Shown here piece after piece: positions 1 to 7,161 of a stretch of 7,452 nucleotides of DNA. A program made the position numbers and the translations under genes. The DNA is from Bacteroidales bacterium. Lineage in GTDB: Bacteria; Bacteroidota; Bacteroidia; Bacteroidales; JAOZVK01. Below the pieces are notes generated by a model. That model ran no database searches and was not told the origin of the DNA. It saw only the letters and a program-made list of their open reading frames with translations. Within the stretch, counting starts at the first letter, position 1, and every line of letters begins with the position of its first letter. The stretch covers positions 1-7,452 of the forward strand of contig JAOZVK010000283.1 in NCBI GenBank assembly GCA_029938185.1. Reading direction: 5' to 3'.

Positions 1-341
1 TATTTTTACTTTTTGTATTTGTCTATTATTCAGCCATTTCTATTTTTGAGAAATATTTTTTTTTTACAAAAAGTGTTTTTATATTTAGGTAATTATTTGA
101 ATATAAGTGAAAAGTAACTATTGAGAAGTCCATTATCCAAATATAAATAAACCATAAAAAAAGCATCAAAAAGTAACTATTGAGAACTTACTCTGTTCCT
201 TAATATTTTAATGTCAAAATAATCAAACTTCACCTTTTTTTTAATAAATACTAAATTCGCCTACATAAGTCATCATATAAAATCGACTCTTTGTTAAATT
301 ATAACATACAGTAATTCAGGCGGAAGCAAAATTGTCCATTA
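1..341. other. AT-rich intergenic stretch downstream of clpB
   Basis: No credible coding region is seen on either strand. The stretch is very AT-rich with several homopolymer A/T runs. Its only clear structure is an 18-bp direct repeat (listed separately). It should contain the 3' untranslated region of clpB, since clpB reads leftward and ends at 342, but I find no GC-rich hairpin followed by a T-run on the minus strand, so no intrinsic terminator can be placed. Confidence 0.6.
110..186. repeat. 18-bp direct repeat pair, 59 bp apart
   Basis: The sequence AAAAGTAACTATTGAGAA occurs at 110-127 and again, identically, at 169-186, in the same orientation with starts 59 bp apart. The intervening bases are not visibly repeated. 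An exact 18-bp match this close is more than expected even in AT-rich DNA. It could be the remnant of a mobile-element end duplicated in tandem, a pair of protein-binding sites, or the edge of a larger array continuing left of the window. Nothing here decides between these. Confidence 0.6.
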
Positions 342-2930
342 TTAATTACTAAATACTATATCATTATTATTTGTATCAATAATTATTTCTTTTTCAGCAT
401 TAATAGTATTTGCTAATATTTGTTTAGATAGTTCGTTTAGTATATGTTTTTGAATGGCTCTTTTTACTGGTCTTCCTCCATATTGAGGATTAAATCCTTT
501 TTTGCCAATCCAATGAATTGCTGCATCTGTAATTGAAATTTTAAAGTTTTTTTCTAACATCATTTTTCTTAAAATCTCAAACTGTAGTTTCACTATTTGT
601 TTAATTTCATCGAAGGTTAATGGAGTAAACATAATAAGCTCGTCAATACGATTTAAAAATTCAGGTCTAATAGTTTTTTTAAGCAATTCGAATACCTCTA
701 TTTTAGAATTTTCAATTATTTCTTCTCTATTATTATCATTTATAAGTTCAAATTTTTCCTGAATTAAATGTGAGCCAATATTTGATGTCATTATAATAAT
801 AGTATTTTTGAAATTTACAAAACGTCCTTTATTATCGGTCAAATGCCCATTATCAAGAACTTGTAATAAAATATTGAATACATCAAGATGAGCTTTTTCT
901 ATTTCGTCAAGCAAAATTACCGAATATGGTTTTCTTCTGACAGCTTCAGTAAGTTGTCCGCCCTCATCGTAGCCAATATATCCTGGAGGTGCACCAATTA
1001 AACGAGAAACTGAATGACGTTCCTGATACTCCGACATATCAATTCGTGTCATCATATTTTCATCATCAAACATAAACTCAGCCAAAGCCAAAGCCAGTTC
1101 GGTTTTTCCAACTCCTGTTGTCCCAAAAAACACAAATGAACCAATAGGTTTTTTAGGGTCTTGCATTCCTGCTCTTGAGCGTCTCACTGCATTTGCAATA
1201 GCTTCGATAGCTTCGTTTTGACCAATAACTCTTTTGTGTAAGCTACCTTCTAAGTCAAGTAGTTTTTCTTTTTCGCTTTGCAACATTCGATTAACAGGAA
1301 TACCTGTCCAAGTCGAAACAATTTCGGCAATATCCTCATAATCTACTTCTTCTTTTATAAGAGCTGTATTTGACTGTAAGTTTTTAAGTTCAGCCTTAAA
1401 ATTTTCAATATTATTTTCAGCTTCTTTGATTTTACCATATCTAAGCTCGGCTACTTTTCCATAATCTCCTTGCCTTTCAGCTTGTTCAGCTTCAATCTTA
1501 TAGCTTTCTATTGCTTGCTTGTTGCTTTGTATTTTTTCTATAATATTTTTTTCTGATTGCCATTTGGCTTTAAATTCGGTGAGAGTTTGTTGATAATCTG
1601 CAATATCTTTGTTTAAATCATTCAGTCTTTTTTTGTTTTTTTCACGTTTTATTGCTTCCCTTTCAATTTCCAATTGTTTGATTTTTCTTTGAATTTCGTC
1701 AATTTCTTGTGGAACCGAGTTCATTTCGAGGCGTAATTTAGCAGCCGATTCATCAATTAAATCAATAGCTTTGTCAGGCAAAAATCTATCGGTAATGTAT
1801 CGTTGCGAAAGTTCAACAGCAGCAATAATTGCATCATCTTTTATTCTAACTTTATGATGATTTTCGTATCTTTCTTTCAATCCTCTTAGTATTGCAATAG
1901 CACTAAATATGTCTGGTTCATCAACATTAACAATTTGAAATCTACGCTCAAGAGCTTTATCTTTTTCAAAATATTTTTGATATTCGTTAAGTGTAGTAGC
2001 ACCAACAGCACGTAAATCGCCTCTGGCAAGGGCAGGCTTTAGGATATTTGCTGCATCCATCGCACCTTCGCTTTTTCCTGCGCCTATTAATGTGTGAATT
2101 TCATCAATAAATAATATAATTTCACCATCAGCAGAAATAACTTCTCTCACAACACCTTTTAGCCGTTCTTCAAACTCTCCTTTATATTTGGCTCCAGCTA
2201 TTAGAGCCCCCATATCTAAAGAAAAAACTTGTTTTGTTTTAAGGTTTTCAGGAACATCTCCATTTATAATTCTATTTGCCAATCCTTCGGCAATTGCAGT
2301 TTTTCCTACTCCTGGTTCACCTATTAATATAGGATTATTTTTTGTACGGCGTGATAAAATCTGGAGTATTCGACGTATCTCGTCATTTCGTCCAATTACA
2401 GGGTCTAATTTTCCTGTTCTTGCTCTTTCATTAAGATTTATTGCATATCTGTTAAGCGAGTCGTAGGTTTCCTCTGCTGTTTGACTATCCACTTTGTTTC
2501 CTTTTCTTAGCTCGGCAATTGCTTTTTTTAAATCGTTTTCGTTTATTCCAAAATCAAGCATCATTTGCTTTACAGTGTCTTCTGTTTTCAATACTCCAAG
2601 CATTAAATGTTCAATAGAAACATATTTATCACCCTCGCTTTTAGAAGTATTTATTGCATTTTGAAGAGCTTTATTTGTATTTGTTGCTAAATACTCTTCA
2701 GCTCCAGTAACTTTTGGGTATGATTTAATTATGCTATCAACAATTTTTATAAAATCGGATATTTTTATTCTAAGTTTATTAAAAATAAAGGGATGTATGT
2801 TATCATCGGTTACTAAAATTCCTTTCAACAAATGTCCTAGTTCAACAGCCTGATGTTTATGTAATTTTGCTATTTCAAATGATTTTGTAATAGCATCTTG
2901 CGATTTTATTGTAAATTGATTTAAATTCAT
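342..2930 (-). CDS. clpB: ATP-dependent chaperone ClpB (Hsp100 disaggregase)
   Basis: Cytosolic AAA+ hexamer that, with DnaK/DnaJ/GrpE, threads polypeptides out of heat-induced aggregates using ATP. At 862 aa it is full length for the family. Visible in order: Clp N-domain repeats (about 1-145); first AAA+ module with Walker A GEPGVGKT (204-211), substrate pore loop KYKG (248-251, Tyr249), Walker B ILFIDE (272-277) and an ERRF arginine-finger region (328-331); a Lys/Glu-rich coiled-coil M domain (about 400-525, including QGDYGKVAELRYGKI), which separates ClpB from ClpA/ClpX; second AAA+ module with Walker A GTTGVGKT (603-610), pore loop GYIGYDE (650-656), Walker B LLDE (673-676), arginine finger in EFLNRID (Arg761) and sensor-2 GGRPVKR (818-824). 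The start fits the family N-terminus (MNLNQFTIKSQDAI). No domain is missing or frameshifted. The leader carries an inverted-repeat element 44 bp before the start; no CIRCE operator was seen there, so heat-shock control cannot be read from the sequence. Confidence 0.98.
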   Translation of the reverse strand: MNLNQFTIKSQDAITKSFEIAKLHKHQAVELGHLLKGILVTDDNIHPFIFNKLRIKISDFIKIVDSIIKSYPKVTGAEEYLATNTNKALQNAINTSKSEGDKYVSIEHLMLGVLKTEDTVKQMMLDFGINENDLKKAIAELRKGNKVDSQTAEETYDSLNRYAINLNERARTGKLDPVIGRNDEIRRILQILSRRTKNNPILIGEPGVGKTAIAEGLANRIINGDVPENLKTKQVFSLDMGALIAGAKYKGEFEERLKGVVREVISADGEIILFIDEIHTLIGAGKSEGAMDAANILKPALARGDLRAVGATTLNEYQKYFEKDKALERRFQIVNVDEPDIFSAIAILRGLKERYENHHKVRIKDDAIIAAVELSQRYITDRFLPDKAIDLIDESAAKLRLEMNSVPQEIDEIQRKIKQLEIEREAIKREKNKKRLNDLNKDIADYQQTLTEFKAKWQSEKNIIEKIQSNKQAIESYKIEAEQAERQGDYGKVAELRYGKIKEAENNIENFKAELKNLQSNTALIKEEVDYEDIAEIVSTWTGIPVNRMLQSEKEKLLDLEGSLHKRVIGQNEAIEAIANAVRRSRAGMQDPKKPIGSFVFFGTTGVGKTELALALAEFMFDDENMMTRIDMSEYQERHSVSRLIGAPPGYIGYDEGGQLTEAVRRKPYSVILLDEIEKAHLDVFNILLQVLDNGHLTDNKGRFVNFKNTIIIMTSNIGSHLIQEKFELINDNNREEIIENSKIEVFELLKKTIRPEFLNRIDELIMFTPLTFDEIKQIVKLQFEILRKMMLEKNFKISITDAAIHWIGKKGFNPQYGGRPVKRAIQKHILNELSKQILANTINAEKEIIIDTNNNDIVFSN

Positions 2931-2974
2931 ATTGTTTTATTATTAAATTCAACTTTAAGTGAAAATGAAAAATA

Positions 2975-3104
2975 AGGCTACCCTTTTAAAGTTGGACAGA
3001 GTTGAATATTAATTTGTTATAATTTATATGTAAGAGCAAATCGGTCAGACCGCTTGAAGTGGTCTGACTGGTGTACTTTTGTCCAACTTTAAACGAGGTA
3101 GCCT
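2975..3104. mobile_element. 130-bp MITE-like element with 24/25-bp terminal inverted repeats
   Basis: The left arm (2975-2998) and the reverse complement of the right arm (3080-3104) both read AGGCTACC, then two or three unmatched bases, then TTTAAAGTTGGACA, so 22 positions pair. No ORF lies between them, and the interior carries a separate strong hairpin (3044-3068). If the ends are taken as GGCTACC...GGTAGCC, both flanks show TAA, a possible 3-bp target duplication, though weak in A/T-rich surroundings. Size, lack of coding capacity and end structure suit a non-autonomous miniature transposable element. The AAGTTGGACA core is reminiscent of ends I associate with some IS3-family elements, but that is only an impression. 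Alternatively, it is a structured leader or terminator between the two genes. Confidence 0.5.
3044..3068. repeat. GC-richer hairpin inside the 2975-3104 element
   Basis: GTCAGACC (3044-3051) pairs perfectly with GGTCTGAC (3061-3068). Inside it a G-T wobble and CTT/AAG can extend the stem towards a very small loop, and outside it C3042-G3070 with flanking wobbles can add pairs. It is strikingly GC-rich against its surroundings. There is no T-run directly after it on either strand, so it is not a classical intrinsic terminator. It resembles REP-type palindromes or an RNA leader structure. Confidence 0.6.
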
Positions 3105-3232
3105 AAAAAACATTTAATAATCAAGCCATTAGAAATTATATTTTATATTTTTTCGGATAATCAACACCGTTTTGTAAGGACTATCAAACTTTGCAAATTG
3201 TGACAAAAGTCCGTAATGACGACCTATTTTAG

Positions 3233-3261
3233 CCCCATGTGAAGCAAAGCGAAATGCGGGG
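3233..3261. repeat. Imperfect C4/G4 hairpin
   Basis: CCCCAT at 3233-3238 faces ATGCGGGG at 3254-3261, giving a short stem with a two-base bulge and a purine-rich loop. It lies 23 bp past the stop of the pRiA4b-like gene in the direction of transcription, where a terminator or mRNA 3'-end structure would be expected, but no T-run follows it on the minus strand. It may equally be a dispersed intergenic repeat. Confidence 0.3.
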
Positions 3262-3283
3262 AAAGCAAGAGTATAAATCATGA

Positions 3284-3856
3284 CTACATAAAACCTATAA
3301 AGCATCCAAAGTCTTCTGTTTTTAACCTTCTATTAATTTCTTTTTTGTCAAAATATTTAGGATCAAATTCTTCACCTAACCATTCAATATACTCTTCGTA
3401 TTCTTCATGTTTTGGATTTTTTATTATTTTCAATATATCCGAATATCCCCAAACACCACCACAATCCTCTGGTGGACAATTATTTTTTCCTGTCAAACAG
3501 CTTGGTTTTTTGGCTGTAACATTATCTTCTATCTTTTCCAAAATTATGTCATGGTGCCAACTATCACCAAAATCATATTCATATGTAATCCTGTCTTTTT
3601 CTTTTTTTAATAAATCGGATATTATTATTTTTGAATAATCAATATAGTTCATCTCTTCCCAAAAATCATCTTCTTCATTTTTTGGAGAATAAAATGTTCT
3701 GTTTTTTACAAATTGATGCAAATGAGAATCTGTCCAACCCATTGTTGTCTGAATAACCTTATGAAAATCTGGTAATAATAAGTCTGAAGATACCAATATT
3801 CGTCTCCATATTCTTGGTTTACTACCCATTAATGAAATTTGTATTCTATATGTCAT
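3284..3856 (-). CDS. Plasmid pRiA4b ORF-3-like family protein
   Basis: A complete 190-aa protein of the family named after ORF-3 of Agrobacterium plasmid pRiA4b. Its function is not established. Family hallmarks seen: a beta-rich start leading to KPRIWRRI (13-20), LPDFHKVIQTTMGW (28-41) followed by SHLHQF (44-49), YEYDFGDSWHH (92-102), the Cys/Pro motif CPPEDCGGVWGY (127-138), and the acidic end with YIEWLGEEFDP (156-166) and a KEINRRL helix (172-178). The several Cys and His residues suggest possible metal binding, which is inference. There is no signal peptide or membrane segment, so it is probably cytosolic. The start is chosen because MTYRIQISL begins the conserved first strand directly. 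The spacers on both sides carry inverted-repeat elements, one ending 20 bp before the start codon, so neither neighbour looks co-transcribed with it. Homologues occur on chromosomes and plasmids, sometimes near mobile DNA. Confidence 0.93.
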   Translation of the reverse strand: MTYRIQISLMGSKPRIWRRILVSSDLLLPDFHKVIQTTMGWTDSHLHQFVKNRTFYSPKNEEDDFWEEMNYIDYSKIIISDLLKKEKDRITYEYDFGDSWHHDIILEKIEDNVTAKKPSCLTGKNNCPPEDCGGVWGYSDILKIIKNPKHEEYEEYIEWLGEEFDPKYFDKKEINRRLKTEDFGCFIGFM

Positions 3857-4174
3857 TTTAGTTATATTGTATTATAGGGGACTCGAAAAAATAAAATACA
3901 ATTCTTTGTCATTATTTTGCCATTTTACTACTTCAAAAAAAGGTCTTAAATAGTTTACTATTTGCGACTTTTTTTGAATTGTAAAATAACAAACTAATTT
4001 AATATATTTGCATTTTATTTATTCGAGTCCCCATATTTTAGTATTTCCCTTAAACTAAGAAAATAATTTTATTATTATTGCATTATCATTAATTTAAAAA
4101 ACAAAAATACATATAAGAAATTTAATTTAAAAATGATACAACTACTGGCTTTTTAGTTTTTACTCATTACACTT
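3857..4174. other. Spacer between the adhesin gene and the pRiA4b-like gene
   Basis: A 318-bp gene-free region. Half of it is the long palindrome at 3877-4032. The rest (4033-4174) is plain AT-rich sequence directly downstream of the adhesin stop codon, with no convincing terminator hairpin. A plus-strand TATATTTG (4003-4010) fits the Bacteroidota -7 consensus, but there is no correctly spaced TTTG and no gene on that strand. Confidence 0.6.
3877..4032. mobile_element. 156-bp long palindromic MITE-like element
   Basis: Nearly the whole unit folds back on itself. Outer arms 3877-3901 and 4008-4032 match at 23 of 25 positions, beginning GGGGACTCGAA at one end and closing TTCGAGTCCCC at the other. 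Inner arms 3916-3945 and 3966-3993 share TTCAAAAAAAG and ATTTTAC blocks. The apex AAATAGT-TT-ACTATTT (3948-3963) lies at the exact centre. The element is flanked by ATA on both sides, a possible 3-bp target duplication. There is no coding capacity. This is typical of a non-autonomous, hairpin-type miniature transposable element moved by a transposase encoded elsewhere. It ends 20 bp before the start codon of the pRiA4b-like gene, so it must sit in or next to that gene's promoter or leader. A structured RNA is the main alternative. Confidence 0.6.
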
Positions 4175-6526
4175 TTATCTTATAAGAGTAACATTTCCCG
4201 AAAAAAAATAGTTTTCGCCATTTAGATATGTTCCTTCGACTTTCCAAATATAAACATCTATTTTCAATTTTACATCATTTTGTTTTCCATCCCATTTATC
4301 ATCAGGCTTTGTTGAATGAAATAATAACTCTCCTGATCTACTATATATAGAAAGATTATAAATATTTATAGCTTGATATATAGGGTAAAAAAAGTCATTC
4401 AAACCATCATCGTTTGGTGTAAATGCAGTTGGGAATACTAATCTGGCTTCTTTAAATACAATAACTGCATTCTTTAGTTTTGCGGTATCAGTACATGAAG
4501 ACTCAGTTTTTGCAATGAGTTTAATATCAAAAGTATCTACTTTTGTATATCTATGAATAGGGCTTATTTCTGTTGAAGTGCTATCATCATTAAAAATCCA
4601 TAAATAAGAAACTGCTTCTTCCGAGTAATTAAAACAATGTATTGGTTGATTAGGTAGTACAAACTTGGGAGCTACATCAAACGATGCAATTGGTAATTTA
4701 TTAACAGTAATTATAGTGCTAGTTGTATCACTTGTTGCGCAATCACCATTGGCTGTCAGTTTTACAGTATATTCTCCACTTTTATCAAAAATATACACTG
4801 GGTTTTTTTCTGTTGAACTTGCATTATCTCCAAATTGCCAAGTATATGTATTTGCATTTTCTGAATTATTTTTTAAATTTATGCTTACAGGAACACAAGC
4901 TTTAAGCTTATCGGGTGTAAATTTAGCTTTAACATCTTTTGGAGTTATTTCAACTTGTTTTTCTATGGTATCAGTACAATTTTCGTTTGCAGCTGATAGT
5001 TTTATTAAATAATTTCCACATGTTGAATATTCATGTAATAATGGATTTATTTCTTTTGAATTTGTCCCATCGCCAAAATCCCAATAATAATCGGTCAAAC
5101 CGCTTGCACTTTTATTTGTAATATCAACATTAACATCAGGATATGTTAGTTTATTTGTAGATAATTCAAAATCAACTTTAGGTAATGGATATACTGATAC
5201 ATCGTATCTGAAAGTATCAATACATGCATTACTTGTAATTGCCTTTATCTCTATTGTATAACTTACAGTTTTGTCTGTTTCGTTTATAAAATAATGATAA
5301 ATATTTTCGTTTTGATAAGATTTTTTACCATCGCCAAAATCCCATTCAAAAATAGTTCCACTCCCCGAACGTGTAAAATTAACTTTAAACGGTGAGCAAC
5401 CAATATCTTTATCAACAGTAAACTTACCCGAAGGTTCCGGATTTTTAATTGTTATTGGTGCAGTTTGTTCTATACAATTATTTTCATCTTTAACTTTTAC
5501 AATATAATTTGTACTTTCGCCAAGGTCTGTAAATACATTTTTAGATAGGTATGCCTCATCATTCAATGAATATAAATATGAGCCTGTTCCACCAGTTGTG
5601 CTTAATCTAATTTTACCCTCTTCGTCGTTGTGACATGGCATATCGGTTGTTATAATACTTGTTGATAATTTGTCTGGCTCAATAAATGTAAAAATATCTG
5701 CTTTTGCTATACAAGCTTTCGAATCTTTAGCATACAATGTATATGTGTTTGGACTTATGTTAGTAAAATCGCCACTATTAAAATATGTTTTCCCTGCATC
5801 AATCGAATATTCAATAGCTCCTGTTCCACCTGTTGCTCTAAAAGTAATAGTACCATTATCAAATTTATTGCATGTAATTTTTGTCATACTTTTTTCGGAA
5901 ATGGATATCTTTGTAGGTTGAGTTAGAGTAACAACTTCGCTGGGAGTACTGCATCCGTTTGCATCTTTTACATAGGTAGCATATGTTCCCCTCGAAAGGT
6001 TTGTAAATTGCCCACCATTATCTACAAAACTTGACTGACCACTTGTTGAATATAATATAACACCTTTACCACCTGTTGCGTTTATAATAATTTTGCCAGT
6101 TTTGTCTCCGTTACATGTTTCAATATTTGTACTTGTTACACTATTTACTACAAGTACTGGAGGCTCAATAATTTCGTAATCACCTGGAGATGTCTCGCTA
6201 TTATCAGCCATATCTTTAATAGTTACAGTGTATGTACCTTGTGGTAAATTTGAAAAGTAACCACTTACACTATATTCGCTCCCTGTAATTTTATAATTAT
6301 ATGTAGAAACACCATCTACTGTAATATCAATTTTTCCATCAGTTTTTCCAAAACATGAAATATCTGTTTTTACAACACTTGTGTTTATTGGTGAGTTATA
6401 AATATTGGGTATATTAAATTCTACAATAAAACTAGGTTTCGATTGACTGTTAGTTTTATTATAATTTAACATAAAACTAATAATCAATGATATACATAAA
6501 ACTAATTTATAAAGATAATTCTTCAT
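4175..6526 (-). CDS. Secreted SprB-repeat and PKD-domain protein with T9SS type B sorting domain
   Basis: A 783-aa cell-surface or extracellular protein, probably an adhesin or other binding protein; its ligand cannot be told. A lipid-free signal peptide is visible (K2, K7, hydrophobic 8-20, likely cleaved near NSQS, 26-29). Four SprB-type repeats follow, with Cys at 58, 138, 219 and 298 (79-81 residue period), each followed by a G-K-I or G-T-I strand (e.g. TGKIII, EGKIRL); repeats 2 to 4 have a second Cys (192, 272, 351). Four PKD-like domains come next, with signatures WDFGDG (395-400), WDFGDG (482-487), WQFGDN (563-568) and a degenerate WIFNDD (643-648), again about 80-87 apart. The C-terminus (about 697-783) is the gliding motility-associated/CHU_C domain: FPTAFTPNDDGLNDFF (698-713), IYSRSGELLF (727-736), DKWDGK (743-748) and DVYIWKV (757-763). 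That domain directs type IX secretion across the outer membrane. No enzyme domain is seen. The start precedes the signal peptide directly. No T9SS or SprB partner gene is in the window. Confidence 0.93.
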   Translation of the reverse strand: MKNYLYKLVLCISLIISFMLNYNKTNSQSKPSFIVEFNIPNIYNSPINTSVVKTDISCFGKTDGKIDITVDGVSTYNYKITGSEYSVSGYFSNLPQGTYTVTIKDMADNSETSPGDYEIIEPPVLVVNSVTSTNIETCNGDKTGKIIINATGGKGVILYSTSGQSSFVDNGGQFTNLSRGTYATYVKDANGCSTPSEVVTLTQPTKISISEKSMTKITCNKFDNGTITFRATGGTGAIEYSIDAGKTYFNSGDFTNISPNTYTLYAKDSKACIAKADIFTFIEPDKLSTSIITTDMPCHNDEEGKIRLSTTGGTGSYLYSLNDEAYLSKNVFTDLGESTNYIVKVKDENNCIEQTAPITIKNPEPSGKFTVDKDIGCSPFKVNFTRSGSGTIFEWDFGDGKKSYQNENIYHYFINETDKTVSYTIEIKAITSNACIDTFRYDVSVYPLPKVDFELSTNKLTYPDVNVDITNKSASGLTDYYWDFGDGTNSKEINPLLHEYSTCGNYLIKLSAANENCTDTIEKQVEITPKDVKAKFTPDKLKACVPVSINLKNNSENANTYTWQFGDNASSTEKNPVYIFDKSGEYTVKLTANGDCATSDTTSTIITVNKLPIASFDVAPKFVLPNQPIHCFNYSEEAVSYLWIFNDDSTSTEISPIHRYTKVDTFDIKLIAKTESSCTDTAKLKNAVIVFKEARLVFPTAFTPNDDGLNDFFYPIYQAINIYNLSIYSRSGELLFHSTKPDDKWDGKQNDVKLKIDVYIWKVEGTYLNGENYFFSGNVTLIR

Positions 6527-6826
6527 TTTCGATCAAAAATCAATACATAATTATTCCAAAAAAAGTTTTTCATAAAATTTTTATCCATAAAACAGAGAAG
6601 TTCTACAGATGTTTAAAAATTATTCAACAACCGTATTATAGACTATAAAATAATTATAAATGTTGCTTGCATGTATAAAACATAAACAATGTAGTAATTA
6701 TTGTTTGTAAAAATATATTACTGAACTCAAAAATAAATATAAAGCATTTAAATTAATACTTTTATTATGAATATGATACAGGCAATATTTAATAACTGGA
6801 CACTAATTGTTTTCTGGATAAGAATA

Positions 6827-6848
6827 ACACCACAATTTATTGTAGTGT
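6827..6848. repeat. Short inverted repeat
   Basis: ACACCACAAT (6827-6836) and ATTGTAGTGT (6839-6848) pair at nine of ten positions around a two-base centre. An A-run follows on the plus strand, so a T-run would precede it on the minus strand; that is the wrong order for an intrinsic terminator in either direction. It may be part of the same structured unit as the hairpin 26 bp to its right. Confidence 0.4.
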
Positions 6849-6873
6849 ATAGAAAAAAAATTACTATTCTGTT

Positions 6874-6892
6874 CTGTCGTTGTAGGCGACAG
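6874..6892. repeat. REP-like GC-rich hairpin
   Basis: CTGTCG (6874-6879) and CGACAG (6887-6892) form a perfect 6-bp stem with a 7-base loop, followed by GGAGGGTGAGGAGTC (6893-6907), a G-rich segment out of keeping with its AT-rich surroundings. The combination of a compact GC-rich palindrome and a purine-rich flank is typical of dispersed REP-type sequences. Only one copy is present here, so the repeat status is inference. Confidence 0.4.
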
Positions 6893-7135
6893 GAGGGTGA
6901 GGAGTCATTGTTAAAAAAAGTTATTATATATTTTTCAAATAAAATTTCTGCAAGTATAAAAACGACTATTGTTATTTATCCACCAAATTTTATATTATGT
7001 TTTATAATACCAACCTGTTAAGTATTAGATAGTTGTTAGTTGTTGATTTATGTCGTTTTGTTCTCTGTTTTGTGGCACAAACCATATCAGAACTGTGCAT
7101 TGTGTGTGGTAGGCTTTTTTTTTCATTGTTTCTAA

Positions 7136-7161
7136 CTTTATTAATTCATGAATTAATAAAG
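7136..7161. repeat. 26-bp perfect palindrome
   Basis: The 26 bases are identical to their own reverse complement. The half-site is CTTTATTAATTCA, centred between 7148 and 7149. This could be a dimeric regulator site or cruciform-forming DNA, or the arm of a terminator, though no T-run adjoins it. It overlaps the left arm of the larger inverted repeat at 7151-7272. Confidence 0.75.

Larger units (their letters stand above)
2931..3283. other. clpB upstream spacer
   Basis: A 353-bp gene-free region between the stop of the pRiA4b-like gene and the clpB start, both read leftward. It should hold the clpB promoter and the 3' end of the upstream transcript. It contains a 130-bp inverted-repeat element (2975-3104) and an imperfect C4/G4 hairpin (3233-3261). 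I found no minus-strand match to the Bacteroidota -7 element TAnnTTTG here and no CIRCE-like repeat. Confidence 0.6.

Noticed and set aside
2188..2466. Plus-strand open frame of 92 codons
   Set aside because: It lies wholly antisense to the first AAA+ module and preceding linker of clpB, which is unambiguous, and the translation shows no domain.
3345..3638. Plus-strand open frames (3345-3638 and 3407-3610)
   Set aside because: They are antisense to the conserved pRiA4b-like gene; the translations are rich in S, F and I, with no recognisable motif.
5087..5104. Similarity of TCGGTCAAACCGCTT in the adhesin gene to the hairpin at 3041-3055
   Set aside because: The adhesin copy simply encodes S-G-L-T-D in a PKD domain, and it lacks the second half of the hairpin, so a chance match is likelier than a second repeat copy.
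4665..5921. Plus-strand open frames opposite the adhesin gene (4665-5012, 4723-4905, 4939-5121, 5670-5921)
   Set aside because: They are shadows of the repeat-containing gene on the other strand; no starts with upstream context and no domains.
6684..6706. AAACAAT/ATTGTTT stem as a terminator
   Set aside because: A seven-pair AT-only stem with a nine-base loop is weak, common by chance in this composition, and not placed just after a gene end.
6728..6735. Minus-strand TATTTTTG as a Bacteroidota -7 promoter element for the adhesin gene
   Set aside because: It fits TAnnTTTG, but no TTTG is found at the expected -33 spacing, and in sequence this AT-rich the match is weak. It would leave a leader of about 190 bases.
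6767..7021. Plus-strand open frame of 84 codons in the long spacer
   Set aside because: The translation is dominated by I, F, V and K, runs straight through the GC-rich hairpin and inverted repeat, and matches no family pattern I know. AT-rich non-coding DNA readily gives such frames.
7022..7123. Minus-strand small open frame of 33 codons starting MKKKAYHTQ
   Set aside because: The basic start looks tempting, but no hydrophobic segment of useful length follows, there is no ribosome-binding or promoter evidence, and it sits in structured intergenic DNA.
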